A DNA stretch of 64,000 nucleotides from Verrucomicrobiia bacterium (lineage in GTDB: Bacteria; Verrucomicrobiota; Verrucomicrobiia; JABWAM01). The notes below the pieces were generated by a model. It ran no database searches, was not told where the DNA came from, and worked only from the letters and a program-made list of their open reading frames with translations. The translations under genes were made by a program, and so were the position numbers. The stretch is from NCBI GenBank assembly GCA_020849895.1, contig JADZFN010000041.1:1-64000 (forward strand). Reading direction: 5' to 3'. Below are positions 41,646-51,151 of this stretch, one piece after another (the stretch's first letter is position 1; the number at the start of each line of letters is the position of its first letter).

Positions 41646-42317
41646 TCAGCGCTGACCGTAGGAGGCGCGGGGGCCATGCTTGCGGAAGAAGTGTTTGTCG
41701 AGCAACGCCTGCGCGATCGGCTTCGCCGGCCGGTGGAGCAGGGCCATCTGCGCCACGACTTCCAGCGCGATCGCATTCTCCAGCGCCTTTTCCGGCGTCG
41801 CCCCCCACACAAACGGCGCGTGACCGGACACCAACACCGCCGGAATCTCGTGCGGCTGCCGGCAGGTCTCCACAATCACCTTGCCGGTGTTCCACTCGTA
41901 GTCGCGCGCGATCTCGCGTTGGGTGAGCGCCCGCGTGACCGGCACCGCGCCGTGGAAATGGTCCGCGTGCGTCGTGCCGTAACACGGCAGTGGCCGGCCG
42001 GCTTGCGCCCAACTCGTCGCGTGGAGCGAATGCGTATGGACGATCCCGCCGATGCCGGAGAATTTTCGGTAAAGATAACGGTGCGTCGGCGTATCGGATG
42101 ACGGGTGTTTGACGCCCTCCAGGATCTTGCCGGTGGCGATGTCCAAAATGACGATGTCGTCGGGGGTCAGCGCGGCGTAGTCCACGCCGCTGGGTTTGAT
42201 CGCCATCACGCCGTCAGCCGCGCCGCTGGCGTTGCCAAAGGTGAGTCGGGCCAGGCCGGCCTTGACGATCTCTTGGTTGATCCGGCAGACGCGTTCCTTG
42301 AGCAGGGTGTAGCGCAT
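41646..42317 (-). CDS. araD: L-ribulose-5-phosphate 4-epimerase
   Basis: The protein has 223 residues of the class II aldolase fold. It converts L-ribulose 5-phosphate to D-xylulose 5-phosphate. Zinc and phosphate sites are visible: LTFGNASGA, IKPSGVDYAAL, SSDTPTHRYLYRKF, GIVHTHSLHATSWAQ, THADHFHGAVPVTR and SGHAPFVWG. The start overlaps the araB stop by one base (TGATG), so the two are coupled. L-arabinose isomerase (araA) is not in the window. The D-xylulose 5-phosphate formed could feed the transketolases encoded further on. Confidence 0.93.
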   Translation of the reverse strand: MRYTLLKERVCRINQEIVKAGLARLTFGNASGAADGVMAIKPSGVDYAALTPDDIVILDIATGKILEGVKHPSSDTPTHRYLYRKFSGIGGIVHTHSLHATSWAQAGRPLPCYGTTHADHFHGAVPVTRALTQREIARDYEWNTGKVIVETCRQPHEIPAVLVSGHAPFVWGATPEKALENAIALEVVAQMALLHRPAKPIAQALLDKHFFRKHGPRASYGQR

Positions 42318-43921
42318 CAGCGTCGGGCCTCGTTGCGGATGGTCAGCAATTGTTTCATCACATCGACGTCGCCGCCGAAGCTATCGTGCAGCCGACGGTA
42401 TTGACGGTAGAGGCGGTCGTAGACAGCGGCGTGCTTGGCGTTGGGTCGGAACTTCTTCTTGTGTGTGCCGGTCATCGCGGCGGTGGCGGAGGCGAAATTC
42501 CGGTGGGCGCCGCCAGCCACGGCGCCGGCCATCGCGGCGCCGAGGGCGCAGGTCTGATCGCTGCGGGAAATTTCCATCGGCCGGTTGAGCACATCGGCGT
42601 ATACTTGCATGACGAGCGTGCTCTTGGCGGAGACGCCGCCGCAGTTGACGAGGCGTTCGGCGTTGACGCCGTATTCTTCGAACCGTTCGATGATCGTCCG
42701 CGCGCCGAACGCGGTCGCTTCGACCATGGCCAGGTATGCTTCGGCGGGCGTGGTGTGCAGGGTCATCCCGAGCAAGAGGGCGGTCAGACGCTGATCCACG
42801 AGAATGGTGCGGTTGCCGTTGTGCCAGTCGAGGCCGAGCAGGCCGCTTTCGCCGGGCCGGAGTTTGAGCGCCCCTTTGGTGAGCGTCTCGTGCGATTCGC
42901 CGCTGAAACGGACGAACCAGTTGAAGATGTCGCCGACGGCGGATTGGCCGGCTTCGAGGCCGTAGTGGCCGGGCAGAATGGATTCGGGGACGATGCCACA
43001 GACGCCGGGAATGTCGGGCAGCTTCTGGCTGAGCGGCGCCACCATCATGTCGCACGTGGAGGTGCCGACGATCTTGACGAGCGTGCCGGGTTGAATGCCT
43101 GACCCGACGCCGCCCAGATGGGCGTCGAACGCGCCGACGGCGACGGGGATGCCGGGTTTGAGGCCGAGTTTTCCGGCCCACTCGTCGGTGAGGTGGCCGG
43201 CGGTGTCGGCGATGTTGTAGGCTTTGTTCGGCAGTGTGCGACGGATGCGGATCAGCCGGGAATCGAGGGCGCTGAAGAACTCTTCCTCGGGATAACCGCC
43301 CCAATCGGCATGGAACATCGCCTTGTGACCGGCCGCGCAGATGCCGCGTTTGATCTTGTCGGGATGCGTCGTCCCGGTCAGGACGGCGGGCAGCCAGTCG
43401 GCGTGTTCGACCCACGTGTAGGCGGCGTCGAAAACTTTCGGAGACTCAGTTGCGCAGTGCCAGATTTTTGACCAGAACCATTCGCTCGAATACTTTCCGC
43501 CGCACTTGGCGAGGTATTGCGGGCGGAGTTTGATGGCGGTTGCGGTGATTTTTTCAGCTTCGTCAAAACCAGTGTGATCTTTCCAGAGCCACGCGAGCGC
43601 CGCCGGGTCTTTGAAGGGGAGGGGATGGCCCTGTTCGTCAACCGGGATGGGCGTGCTGCCGGTCGTGTCCACGCCGATGCCGACGATGTGGTCGGCATGG
43701 ACTTTGCGCAGACAGGTTTTGACACAGGCGATGGTGCCGTCGAGATAGTCCTGTGGATGTTGTCGGGCGAGGTTGACGTTCTTGCGGTCGAGGATGACGC
43801 CGGCGTCGCCGTGGCGGTAGTTGTGGACGTGCGTGGCGAGTTCCTTGCCGGTGGCGGTGTCCACGACGAGGGCACGGACGGAGTTGGTGCCGAAGTCGAG
43901 ACCGAGGGCGAGCGTTTTCAT
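42317..43921 (-). CDS. araB: L-ribulokinase
   Basis: The protein has 534 residues of the FGGY kinase family, in the AraB size range. It shows LGLDFGTNSVRALVVD, VGIGVDTTGSTPIPVD, ALAWLWKDHTGFDEA, AGHKAMFHADWGGYP, VGTSTCDMMVAP, FNWFVRF and NCGGVSAKSTLVMQVYADV, all as in ribulokinases. It phosphorylates L-ribulose at O5. It overlaps araD by one base. The 91-bp gap to the next upstream feature, an epimerase pseudogene, holds only a short CAGGCGCCTG palindrome. Confidence 0.93.
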   Translation of the reverse strand: MKTLALGLDFGTNSVRALVVDTATGKELATHVHNYRHGDAGVILDRKNVNLARQHPQDYLDGTIACVKTCLRKVHADHIVGIGVDTTGSTPIPVDEQGHPLPFKDPAALAWLWKDHTGFDEAEKITATAIKLRPQYLAKCGGKYSSEWFWSKIWHCATESPKVFDAAYTWVEHADWLPAVLTGTTHPDKIKRGICAAGHKAMFHADWGGYPEEEFFSALDSRLIRIRRTLPNKAYNIADTAGHLTDEWAGKLGLKPGIPVAVGAFDAHLGGVGSGIQPGTLVKIVGTSTCDMMVAPLSQKLPDIPGVCGIVPESILPGHYGLEAGQSAVGDIFNWFVRFSGESHETLTKGALKLRPGESGLLGLDWHNGNRTILVDQRLTALLLGMTLHTTPAEAYLAMVEATAFGARTIIERFEEYGVNAERLVNCGGVSAKSTLVMQVYADVLNRPMEISRSDQTCALGAAMAGAVAGGAHRNFASATAAMTGTHKKKFRPNAKHAAVYDRLYRQYRRLHDSFGGDVDVMKQLLTIRNEARR

Positions 43922-44012
43922 GGCAGTGGAGGAGCCTACAGGCGCCTGAGGCCTGACGCGAGATGGCAGAAAGGGGGGGTGTCCAGTTTCTAAAGCGAAC
44001 GTGGAAAACGGA

Positions 44013-44336
44013 TCAATCCAGTTCTTCGAGGCCCGCGGCGCATTCGATCTCGCGGCGGAGGATGTGGACCGCCTTCTCCCGGGTCTTCGGATCGGCGCTC
44101 GCGTCGTTTGCGCCCCAGAAGGGTCCGGTGGCGAGCCCGCTGAACTGAATACCGACCTTGTCGGCAAGCTTGCGGATGGCCTGCGGTCGGTCTCGAAGCT
44201 CTCTTGAGGCTGCCGGGGACCGTCCCCCGGTGAGGGCGATCTCGAAACCGGCAAGGCCGGCTTCCTTCGCGAGGCGGAGCTTCTGTTCGAGATTCCAGTC
44301 GCCGTAGAAGGATCAGACGCTGACGGATTTCTTCAT
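44013..44336 (-). pseudogene. Decayed sugar phosphate isomerase/epimerase (5' remnant with nonsense codon)
   Basis: The minus strand from the ATG at 44336 reads MKKSVSV, then TGA, then SFYGDWNLEQKLRLAKEAG and so on through IRKLADKVGIQFSGLATGPF and KAVHILRREIECAAG, and stops at 44013. Homologues have Trp at the TGA position (SVWSFYGDW). About 108 codons remain of a protein that should have some 280, so the C-terminal two thirds are missing. It lies 2 bp after the stop of a Gfo/Idh/MocA gene and before araB. It was presumably an active epimerase gene in this operon. Confidence 0.8.
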
Positions 44337-44338
44337 GG

Positions 44339-45367
44339 TCAGGAGGCCTTGAGCTTCACGGTCTTGCCCTTCTCCGCGGACTGGACCTCGGCGAGGACGA
44401 TCCGCAGGGATTCGGCCGCCTGACGGAGGGTGGCGACCTTCGGAGCCTCGTTTCTTTCGAGGCAGGCGATAAAGTGCTGGAGCTCGTTGTAGTACCCGCC
44501 GAGGGAGGAGACGTTGCCCACGTTCGCGGACGAAGCGCCCGTGGAGGGCTGCGCGAAGGGCAGCGGCTCGGGGGCGGCGTCCCCCAGCGTGACCTTGAGA
44601 GTGGGATTGGCGAGCATGTCATACTCGACGGCGCCGTTCTCGAACACGGCCTGGAAGGCCATCTGGAAACCCCACTTCGGCGGCTGGTTCCAGCCGCCCT
44701 CGGCGACCACGGCCGCGTTCCCGTAATGATAGATGGTAAAGATGCGGCTCCAACCGAACTCATCCTTCGTGCCGACGGACGTAACGGCGGACGGCGTTCC
44801 CAGCAGGTGCGCCACGAAGTCGGTGTCGTGGATGTGCAGGTCCACGGCGGCGCCGAGGCTTCGATCGGCGTCGCGAAACCAGCCTTCGGTGCCCGTGGGC
44901 CGCGCGGCGCGGCGCTGCAGGTTGAGACTGAGCAGGCGCCCCGCCTTGTTGGATTTCACGAAGTCGTAGAAGGCCTGGTATTCGGGCCAGAAGCGAATGC
45001 ATTGGCCGACCATGGAGTGAACACCGGCCTGTTCGGCGGCCTCGGCCATTTTGAGGGCATCGCTCACCTTCGTGGCGACGGGCTTCTCGCAGAAGAGATG
45101 CTTTCCGGCCTTGATGGCGGCCATGGCGTATTTCTTGTGCAGGTCGGTGGGCACGCAGATATCCACGACATCCACCGCCTGTTTCGAGAGGGCGGCCCCG
45201 AGAGTCTTGTAGATGGCCGCCGACAGGCCGATCTTGGTGAGGTTCTCCTGGGCGCGGGCGGGGTCCTTGTCCACGACGCCAACCACCTTCGCGTTGGGGA
45301 TTTGCGCGTACGATTGCGCGTGCATGACGCCCATGAAACCGAATCCGACAATAACGACGTTTTTCAT
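44339..45367 (-). CDS. Gfo/Idh/MocA family oxidoreductase
   Basis: The protein has 342 residues. The Rossmann start MKNVVIVGFGFMGVMHAQSY, the catalytic motif HLFCEKPVATKVSDA near residue 96, the helix with MVGQCIRFWPEYQAF and AAVDLHIHDTDFVAHLLG (a His-rich active site) are all typical. It oxidises or reduces a sugar or polyol with NAD(P). It precedes the epimerase remnant by 2 bp. It is separated from the next upstream gene by 106 bp and may be in the araB-araD transcript. Confidence 0.87.
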   Translation of the reverse strand: MKNVVIVGFGFMGVMHAQSYAQIPNAKVVGVVDKDPARAQENLTKIGLSAAIYKTLGAALSKQAVDVVDICVPTDLHKKYAMAAIKAGKHLFCEKPVATKVSDALKMAEAAEQAGVHSMVGQCIRFWPEYQAFYDFVKSNKAGRLLSLNLQRRAARPTGTEGWFRDADRSLGAAVDLHIHDTDFVAHLLGTPSAVTSVGTKDEFGWSRIFTIYHYGNAAVVAEGGWNQPPKWGFQMAFQAVFENGAVEYDMLANPTLKVTLGDAAPEPLPFAQPSTGASSANVGNVSSLGGYYNELQHFIACLERNEAPKVATLRQAAESLRIVLAEVQSAEKGKTVKLKAS

Positions 45368-45473
45368 AAGATGAGGGGATACAACCATCCGGAGGCCCTC
45401 AACGCAAGCCGGGAGCAGGAGAGGGCTCAAAAAGTTTATGCTCCGATGATGGATGGATTCGGGGTGCTGACGA

Positions 45474-46532
45474 TCAACCTCGCCTCACCATGCTGGAGTC
45501 CATCCACTGCATCGCATCATCGTAGGCTTCGGGCGGCATCTCGGCCGGCACGGAGGCCATGCCGAGCATCACGCCACCGTCGCGCGCCAGTTCCAGCAGC
45601 GGCCGCAGATGCGCTTCGATTTCGCGACGGTCGGCGCGCGGCAGGATTTGGGTGTTGCACACGCCGCCGATCAAGACCAGCTTGCGCCCGTATCGTCGGC
45701 GCAACTCGAGCAGGCCGGGATTGCAGCGCGGCTCCAGGGGATTGACGCCTTCGAACCCGGCCTCGATCAGCAGGTCGAGCAGCGGCGCGACATTTCCGTC
45801 GCTGTGAAAAAAGAAATGCCGGCAGCCCGCCGCGCGACAGCTCGTGATGATCCGATGATACCGGGGCAGAAAGTAACGCTCGAACATGCGCGGGCTGAAC
45901 ATCGGGCCTTTCAGCCCGGCCATGTCGTCATAGACGAACAGGCCGGTGTCGTACGTCTGCGTCCGCCGCAACGTCTCCAGCGCCATCTGCTCGAAGTGAT
46001 CCGTCACCCGGTCAAACAGCGCATCGCAGAACGCTTCGTCGCCCGCCATGTCGGTCAGCAGCTCGGCCTCGCCGCGCAGGAAATGGCTGCGGATGTAGAG
46101 GCCGCCGATCTTGGAAAAGGCGCACCGGCCATCGGTCGCTGACGGCAAGTCGGCGTACCGGCTTGGGAGCGTGGCCGGTTCAAACTGAAGACGGTCGAGA
46201 TCGCGCGGCTCTTTCAAGACCCGATCGATTTCCTCGGAAAAATAGCCGCCCGGTATCGAGCGCGTGAGACAACCCCAGCCGTTGTTGGAGATTTCGTATT
46301 CGCCTTCCCGCCGAAGGAAACCGGCCTGCGAGGGAAAGAATCGTTCGTCGCCGATCAAGATGACGGTGTCGTTGCGGTAGTGAGTGAGCGGGTGCGCCTC
46401 CTCGCCGACGCGCTTCCACTTTCTCCACGCTCGCACGAATCCGTCGTCAAACCCCGGCGTCCAGATCGGCGCGCGGTCGGGTCGTTCAAAACGGATGGCC
46501 GCCAGGACGCGGTCGTGGGCGGTGGCGTTCAT
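45474..46532 (-). CDS. URO-D superfamily protein 1 (uroporphyrinogen-decarboxylase-like)
   Basis: The protein has 352 residues with the URO-D/methyltransferase TIM-barrel layout: NATAHDRVLAAIRFERPDRAPI, then YDDMAGLKGPMFSPRMFERYF, FFFHSDGNVAPLLDLLIEAGFEGVNPLEP and LIGGVCNTQIL. It is not HemE-like in the N-terminal heme-precursor motif. The HSDG segment replaces the H-x-C zinc motif of corrinoid MtaA/CmuA methyltransferases, so zinc-thiolate chemistry of that type is unlikely. It overlaps the PhyH gene (ATGA) and ends the long operon. The substrate is unknown. Confidence 0.8.
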   Translation of the reverse strand: MNATAHDRVLAAIRFERPDRAPIWTPGFDDGFVRAWRKWKRVGEEAHPLTHYRNDTVILIGDERFFPSQAGFLRREGEYEISNNGWGCLTRSIPGGYFSEEIDRVLKEPRDLDRLQFEPATLPSRYADLPSATDGRCAFSKIGGLYIRSHFLRGEAELLTDMAGDEAFCDALFDRVTDHFEQMALETLRRTQTYDTGLFVYDDMAGLKGPMFSPRMFERYFLPRYHRIITSCRAAGCRHFFFHSDGNVAPLLDLLIEAGFEGVNPLEPRCNPGLLELRRRYGRKLVLIGGVCNTQILPRADRREIEAHLRPLLELARDGGVMLGMASVPAEMPPEAYDDAMQWMDSSMVRRG

Positions 46533-47371
46533 TGGAACGAGAGCCGGGCCCATTGCGCCGCGTTCGCCACGGCGCGGGCCGGGTCGCGGCGGCTGCGGGC
46601 GATGTGGCCGGATTCCTTCCGCAGCGTCGGCTGGGTCGCATCCTGATACCGCCAGTCCAGACTCCAGCGAATCGTCCGGGTGCGATTGGGCTGGCCTTGA
46701 TGGAACAGCAAATTGTGGAACAGCACGACGTCGCCGGGATCGAGTTCGATGTCCACCGCTTGTGCCAGCCGCGGCGCGAGCTGTTCGGCGGCGATCTCGA
46801 GATAGAATTTCTTTTTCACGTGCGGGACGACGCCGAGCTTGTGCGTGCCGGGGATGAATTGCATGCAGCCGTTCTCGACCCGGGCCGGCACCAGCGGCGT
46901 CCACACGTTGACCATGCGGAGTTGATCCACGGTCTGGCCGGCCGTGCCGGTGGTGACGTTCTCGGTGTACCCGCCGTCCTGATGCCAGAGCACCTGCGTG
47001 CCTTCCCAATCGGGGAGTTTGGGTCGCGCGGTGTAATTCGGATACAGCCGGACCTCGCCGCCCAGAAACGCCTCCGCCTGGTCGAGCACCCGTGGATGAA
47101 AGAAGACGTCGAACAATTCCGCCAGGTGCAACTCCTGTCGGAAACTCCTCGGCGCGTCGTCGAGCCCATGCTCATACAGCCGATAGAACCGCGTCGTGAA
47201 CGGCTCGTGCGGTAGCGGATCGCGAATCATGCCGGTCGCCAACAGCTTCGCCGCCTGTTGCTCGACGAGTTGTTCCATTGCGGCGCGCGCGCCATCCACC
47301 ACGCGCGGTTCGAGCACGCCCCGCAGGATGACATACCCGCGTTCATCAAACTCATGGGAGAATGAATTCAT
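46529..47371 (-). CDS. Phytanoyl-CoA dioxygenase (PhyH) family protein
   Basis: The protein has 280 residues of the PhyH Fe(II)/2-oxoglutarate dioxygenase family. The iron-binding HxD is in VLWHQDGGYTEN near residue 129, and the distal His is in VLFHNLLFHQGQ near residue 220. The 2-oxoglutarate-binding Arg is in NRTRTIRWSLDWRY. MQFIPGTHKLG is also conserved. It may hydroxylate a small metabolite of the pathway. It is 73 bp downstream of the AraC gene and overlaps the URO-D-like gene. Confidence 0.87.
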   Translation of the reverse strand: MNSFSHEFDERGYVILRGVLEPRVVDGARAAMEQLVEQQAAKLLATGMIRDPLPHEPFTTRFYRLYEHGLDDAPRSFRQELHLAELFDVFFHPRVLDQAEAFLGGEVRLYPNYTARPKLPDWEGTQVLWHQDGGYTENVTTGTAGQTVDQLRMVNVWTPLVPARVENGCMQFIPGTHKLGVVPHVKKKFYLEIAAEQLAPRLAQAVDIELDPGDVVLFHNLLFHQGQPNRTRTIRWSLDWRYQDATQPTLRKESGHIARSRRDPARAVANAAQWARLSFQ

Positions 47372-47444
47372 GAGGGCGAGTCTAGTCGCAGCCGGTCGGA
47401 TTGTCTTTGTGACAACCCGCCCCGTTTTTACGTCAATCCGCGGC

Positions 47445-48254
47445 TCACAGCGCCGGTCGCGCCCGCCGATACGCCGCCGGGCTGCGACCCAGCGCGTTCT
47501 TGAATGCGGCGCTGAACGCATGCACCGTGGCGTACCCGCTCGTCTCGGCGATCTCCTTGATGGGACGCGCCGGTTCGCCGAGCAGGGCCGCAGCCGCCGC
47601 CCGCAGACGGGCCTCCAACAGATATCGTCGCGGCGTCTGTCCCAGCAGCCGACGAAACTCCCGTGAGAAATGATCCACCGACACATGGCTGGCCGCCGCC
47701 AGCGCAGCCACCGTCCAATCGGCCTTCGGCTCGGTCTCGATCCGCTCCAGCAATGGCCAAAGCACCTGCAGGAACCGATCCAATGTCGGCATGGACAGGG
47801 CGCGCCGTCGCTCCGTTTCGAGCGCCTCCAACACGCACAACGTCGCCAGCGCGATGCCCCGCGCGCCCGCGACGGGGCCGTCTTCCGCGGCGGCGAGCAG
47901 CGCTTGCAGAGGCCGCGAGAATCGCGTCCGCCGCCACTGCCGCCCGGCTGACGGCCAGCACGCGGGCGCGAGCCGGAACTTGAACGACGCCTGTCGGAAG
48001 CCGGTGGTCTGTTCAAAGCCGTGTCCCACTAGCGGTGGAATCAACCAGCCCTCGCCCGCGCCGATCTGCACGGGGCGTTCCCCCTCGATCCGCGCGGTCA
48101 GGCGGCCGCGGAGCAGGACATCGAGTTGGAAGAAGTGATGGTGATGAGTGGGAAAGGACTGCCGGGCCTTCGGGAAGGTCGTGCAGTGAAAACTGATCAG
48201 CTCTGTCACTACGGGCGCCGGCAGGATGGTGACGCTGGGGATGCTCGCACTCAT
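47445..48254 (-). CDS. AraC-family transcriptional regulator
   Basis: The protein has 269 residues. An N-terminal cupin-like sensing domain (SFPTHHHHFFQLDVLLRG, EGWLIPPLVGHGFEQ) is followed by a double helix-turn-helix (WTVAALAAASHVSVDHFSRE and IKEIAETSGYATVHAFSAAFK), ending in GRSPAAYRR, which is canonical for AraC. It probably binds a pathway sugar and controls the surrounding operon. It lies inside the operon, 9 bp after the amidohydrolase gene, so it may be autoregulated. Confidence 0.92.
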   Translation of the reverse strand: MSASIPSVTILPAPVVTELISFHCTTFPKARQSFPTHHHHFFQLDVLLRGRLTARIEGERPVQIGAGEGWLIPPLVGHGFEQTTGFRQASFKFRLAPACWPSAGRQWRRTRFSRPLQALLAAAEDGPVAGARGIALATLCVLEALETERRRALSMPTLDRFLQVLWPLLERIETEPKADWTVAALAAASHVSVDHFSREFRRLLGQTPRRYLLEARLRAAAAALLGEPARPIKEIAETSGYATVHAFSAAFKNALGRSPAAYRRARPAL

Positions 48255-48263
48255 CGGAGCCGG

Positions 48264-49331
48264 TCAGGTCGTCGTCAGGAGCCGGTCTTGCGCATTCCGC
48301 CGAAAAATGTCCTCCATGAGTTGACGTTTGTCGCCGGCAGCGGCCGGCAGTTCGTCCAGGGCGCGTTTCAGGGCGTGAAGCGTGTGGTAGGTGTTGTAGG
48401 AGAGCGTAGCCCGTTGCCGCTCCAGCCGCTCGTGCAATGACCGGTCGGTCCACGGATACGCCTCGCGTGTGAGAAAAATCAAACCTGTCTCCGGCGCGTT
48501 ATACTCCACTCCGGAAATCAATCCAAACGGCAGATCCGACCCGAACAGCAGCCGCGCCCACAGTTCCCGGTGTTGTAGCGCGGCCGCATAGACATCCGGT
48601 TCGCTCGCCGAGGACATTTCCAAGAAGATGTTGGGATGCTGCCAGACGCCCGAGTCCATGAAATCGAGGAACTGCCGTTTGTTCGTATACCGCCCCATGT
48701 GGGCGAGGATGACTTTAACGTGGGGCCAACGCTCGGTGATGCGCCGGACGAACCGCTGGCAGCCAGGATGGCCCATGCCCTCGCGGGAGGTGTGCAGCAT
48801 CAAGATCAGCCGCTCGGCATCCATGAATTCCAACAACTCGTCCGGAACAAACTCCTCCATGTCCGTGTGCAGCGAACTGAACGGCATCGGCTTGCCCAAT
48901 AGGTCGTAGTACGGTTTCACCCCGCGAAACCGCGCGCCGCCTTTCTGGAGCGCGTGGTACTGCCGGATGGTGGACGCCGTATCGCGCGGGTTGGCCAGGA
49001 TGAAGCCGCGCACGCGCGGGTCACGGGCCATAAGTCGGGCGATGTATTCGTTGGCGACTTCATATCGCACCTCGCGCAACGGGAACGGAAACGCGATCAT
49101 GCCGGCGATGGTCTTGCCAGCATACACCGCCTGATACCCCTGGAGCAGTTCCTCGAGCGGCAACGCGGTGAAGGTCGTCACCGGCTCTTGGAGGCGGTGC
49201 AGCGGGATCGGCCCCATCGCCTCGGGCGGCCCGAGGTGGACGTGGGCATCGAAGATCGTGTCCGGCAGCCAGGCCGCGAGTTCCTCTCGCCACAAGCCGA
49301 TGTGATCTTGATAGGGCGGCAAGATCGTCAT
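48264..49331 (-). CDS. TIM-barrel amidohydrolase family protein
   Basis: The protein has 355 residues. IFDAHVHLGPPEAMG carries the HxH metal motif (H30, H32). VKVILAHMGRYTNKRQF and LFGSDLPFGLISGVEYN (a late Asp metal ligand) fit the amidohydrolase-2 subfamily, whose members hydrolyse or decarboxylate cyclic or acyl substrates. It starts in an ATGA overlap with the full-length transketolase and is 9 bp before the AraC gene. The substrate is unknown. A lactonase or decarboxylase role in sugar breakdown would fit the context. Confidence 0.82.
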   Translation of the reverse strand: MTILPPYQDHIGLWREELAAWLPDTIFDAHVHLGPPEAMGPIPLHRLQEPVTTFTALPLEELLQGYQAVYAGKTIAGMIAFPFPLREVRYEVANEYIARLMARDPRVRGFILANPRDTASTIRQYHALQKGGARFRGVKPYYDLLGKPMPFSSLHTDMEEFVPDELLEFMDAERLILMLHTSREGMGHPGCQRFVRRITERWPHVKVILAHMGRYTNKRQFLDFMDSGVWQHPNIFLEMSSASEPDVYAAALQHRELWARLLFGSDLPFGLISGVEYNAPETGLIFLTREAYPWTDRSLHERLERQRATLSYNTYHTLHALKRALDELPAAAGDKRQLMEDIFRRNAQDRLLTTT

Positions 49332-51151
49332 GCGCGCAGCAACTCCGTGACAGCCCGCGCCACGCCGGCGGCAGTCAGGTTGATGGTCGCGCGCGTCTCC
49401 GTGTAATCGCCAACGTCCTCGACGAACTGGTCGGGGATGCCCAGCCGCTTGAATTTTACCCGCAGTCCGCGCTCGGCGATCACCTCCGCGACGGCGCTGC
49501 CCAGACCGCCGATCGCGTTCTGCTCCTCCACCGTCACCAGCGCGCGCGATTCCGTGGCGGCTTGGATGATGGCGGCCTCATCAAGCGGCTTGAGCGAGCA
49601 CATGTTGATCAGACCGGCGGAGAGCTGGGTCGCCGCCGCCCAGGCGTATCGCAAGGGCGCGCCAAACGTGATGAGCGTGGCGCCGCGGCCGTGCCGGAGC
49701 CACTCCGACTGGCCGATGCGGAAGCCGCCGGCGTCTGGTCGGGGCACGGCCGGCAGGCCTTCGTTGCCGGGGGCATAGATTTCCGGCGGACCGAGAATCA
49801 CTACCGGACCGACGTGCGCCATCGCCACGCGGAACGCCTGCGCGAACTGCCGCGCGTCAAACGGCGCGAGGACGACGAGGTTGGGTACGACGCGGAACAA
49901 CGCCAGGCTCTCCATGTCGTGATGTGACGCGCCGTGCGAACAGTTTGCCAGGCCGAGGGCGGTGGAGATGATCTTCACGTTGGCGTTGTGGCGCGTCAGG
50001 CTGGTGCGGAGTTGATCGAAGTTCCGGATGGGTGTGAACGGCGACCACGCTTGCACCACCGGCAGCATCCCCATCTTCGCCAAGCCGGTGGCCACGGTCA
50101 GTTCGTCTTGTTCCGCAATGCCGACATCGAACGCCCGGTCGGGGAACTGTTTCTGGAACGGTACTTCCATCGTGTCCACGCCAACATAACACACGCGCGG
50201 ATCTTGCGTGGCGTATTCGATGAGCAGGTTGCTCAGCGGAATGCCGGTGTAACCCAGTTTGACTTCCTTCCTCGCGCCCGCGAGCCGCTGTTCGATGAAC
50301 TCCGGGCTGAATTGCAGTTCGCCACCGCCGAGTTCACGCAACGCCCGTTCGAACAACTCCGGTGACAGGTCGCGCCCGAATCGTCCGCAATGCACGTGGC
50401 CCGACTCGAAAAACGACACGCCCTTGCCTTTGATCGTGTCGGCGATGATCGCGGACGGTTTGCCGGGCTCGAACGGCAGCGCCTCCATCGCATCCACCAG
50501 CGCCGCGATGTCGTGGCCGTTGATCCGTCGCACGGCGAAACCGAACGCGCGGAACTTATCCTCCAGCGGCTCAAGCTCCATCACGGTCTCCGTGTCTCGG
50601 TCACTGGACTGGTAGCCGTTGCGGTCCACGATCAACGTCACCGTATCCAACCGGTAATGGCTGGCCGTCATCGCCGCTTCCCAAACGGAACCTTCCTGAC
50701 ACTCACCATCGCCCGCGACCACGAACACCCGGCCCGGCAACCTGCGGGCCCGTTTGCCCAAGGCGGTTCCCACTCCGAGCGACAAGCCTTGGCCCAGCGA
50801 TCCGCACGAAAACTCGATGCCGGGTGTGGTCGCCGCCGTCAATCCATGCAGATGACAACCGGCCTCTTCCATCTGATCCAAGTCGGCTTTGGGGAAGAAT
50901 CCGCGGTCGGCCAGCGCCACAAAAATCGGCTCTGCGCCGTGGCCGCGTGAATTGATGAAGATGTCGCGATCTTCCCAGGCGGGATGCTGCGGATCGATCC
51001 TTAACGCGTGGTAGAAAAGCACGGCGATGATGTCCGCCGACGATAGCGCGGCCCCGGCGTGCAACGTCCGACCGTTGATCGCCAAGCCGCGTCGGCGCAG
51101 ATAACGCGCGCGCTCGGTCAGATGCTCGATCAGTTGCCTGTCGCGTTTCAT
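49328..51151 (-). CDS. Transketolase-like protein, full length (N and C halves in one chain)
   Basis: The protein has 607 residues, combining a TPP-binding N half and a transketolase C half. The thiamine motif is GDGECQEGSVWEA near residue 144. GHGAEPIFVALADRGFF, the catalytic-Glu region VGIAEQDELTVATGLAKMG (about 340) and EEQNAIGGLGSAVAEV near the C-terminus are seen. It is shorter than ordinary Tkt (about 660) and resembles the shorter, split-type enzymes joined end to end. It overlaps the aminotransferase and amidohydrolase genes on either side by four bases each. A second, split transketolase is in the same operon. Confidence 0.85.
   Translation of the reverse strand: MKRDRQLIEHLTERARYLRRRGLAINGRTLHAGAALSSADIIAVLFYHALRIDPQHPAWEDRDIFINSRGHGAEPIFVALADRGFFPKADLDQMEEAGCHLHGLTAATTPGIEFSCGSLGQGLSLGVGTALGKRARRLPGRVFVVAGDGECQEGSVWEAAMTASHYRLDTVTLIVDRNGYQSSDRDTETVMELEPLEDKFRAFGFAVRRINGHDIAALVDAMEALPFEPGKPSAIIADTIKGKGVSFFESGHVHCGRFGRDLSPELFERALRELGGGELQFSPEFIEQRLAGARKEVKLGYTGIPLSNLLIEYATQDPRVCYVGVDTMEVPFQKQFPDRAFDVGIAEQDELTVATGLAKMGMLPVVQAWSPFTPIRNFDQLRTSLTRHNANVKIISTALGLANCSHGASHHDMESLALFRVVPNLVVLAPFDARQFAQAFRVAMAHVGPVVILGPPEIYAPGNEGLPAVPRPDAGGFRIGQSEWLRHGRGATLITFGAPLRYAWAAATQLSAGLINMCSLKPLDEAAIIQAATESRALVTVEEQNAIGGLGSAVAEVIAERGLRVKFKRLGIPDQFVEDVGDYTETRATINLTAAGVARAVTELLRA

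Noticed and set aside
44310-44320. TGA at codon 8 of the epimerase remnant read as selenocysteine or Trp
   Set aside because: Homologues have Trp there, the gene is also truncated at its 3' end, and all other genes use TGA as stop. Decay is the simpler explanation.
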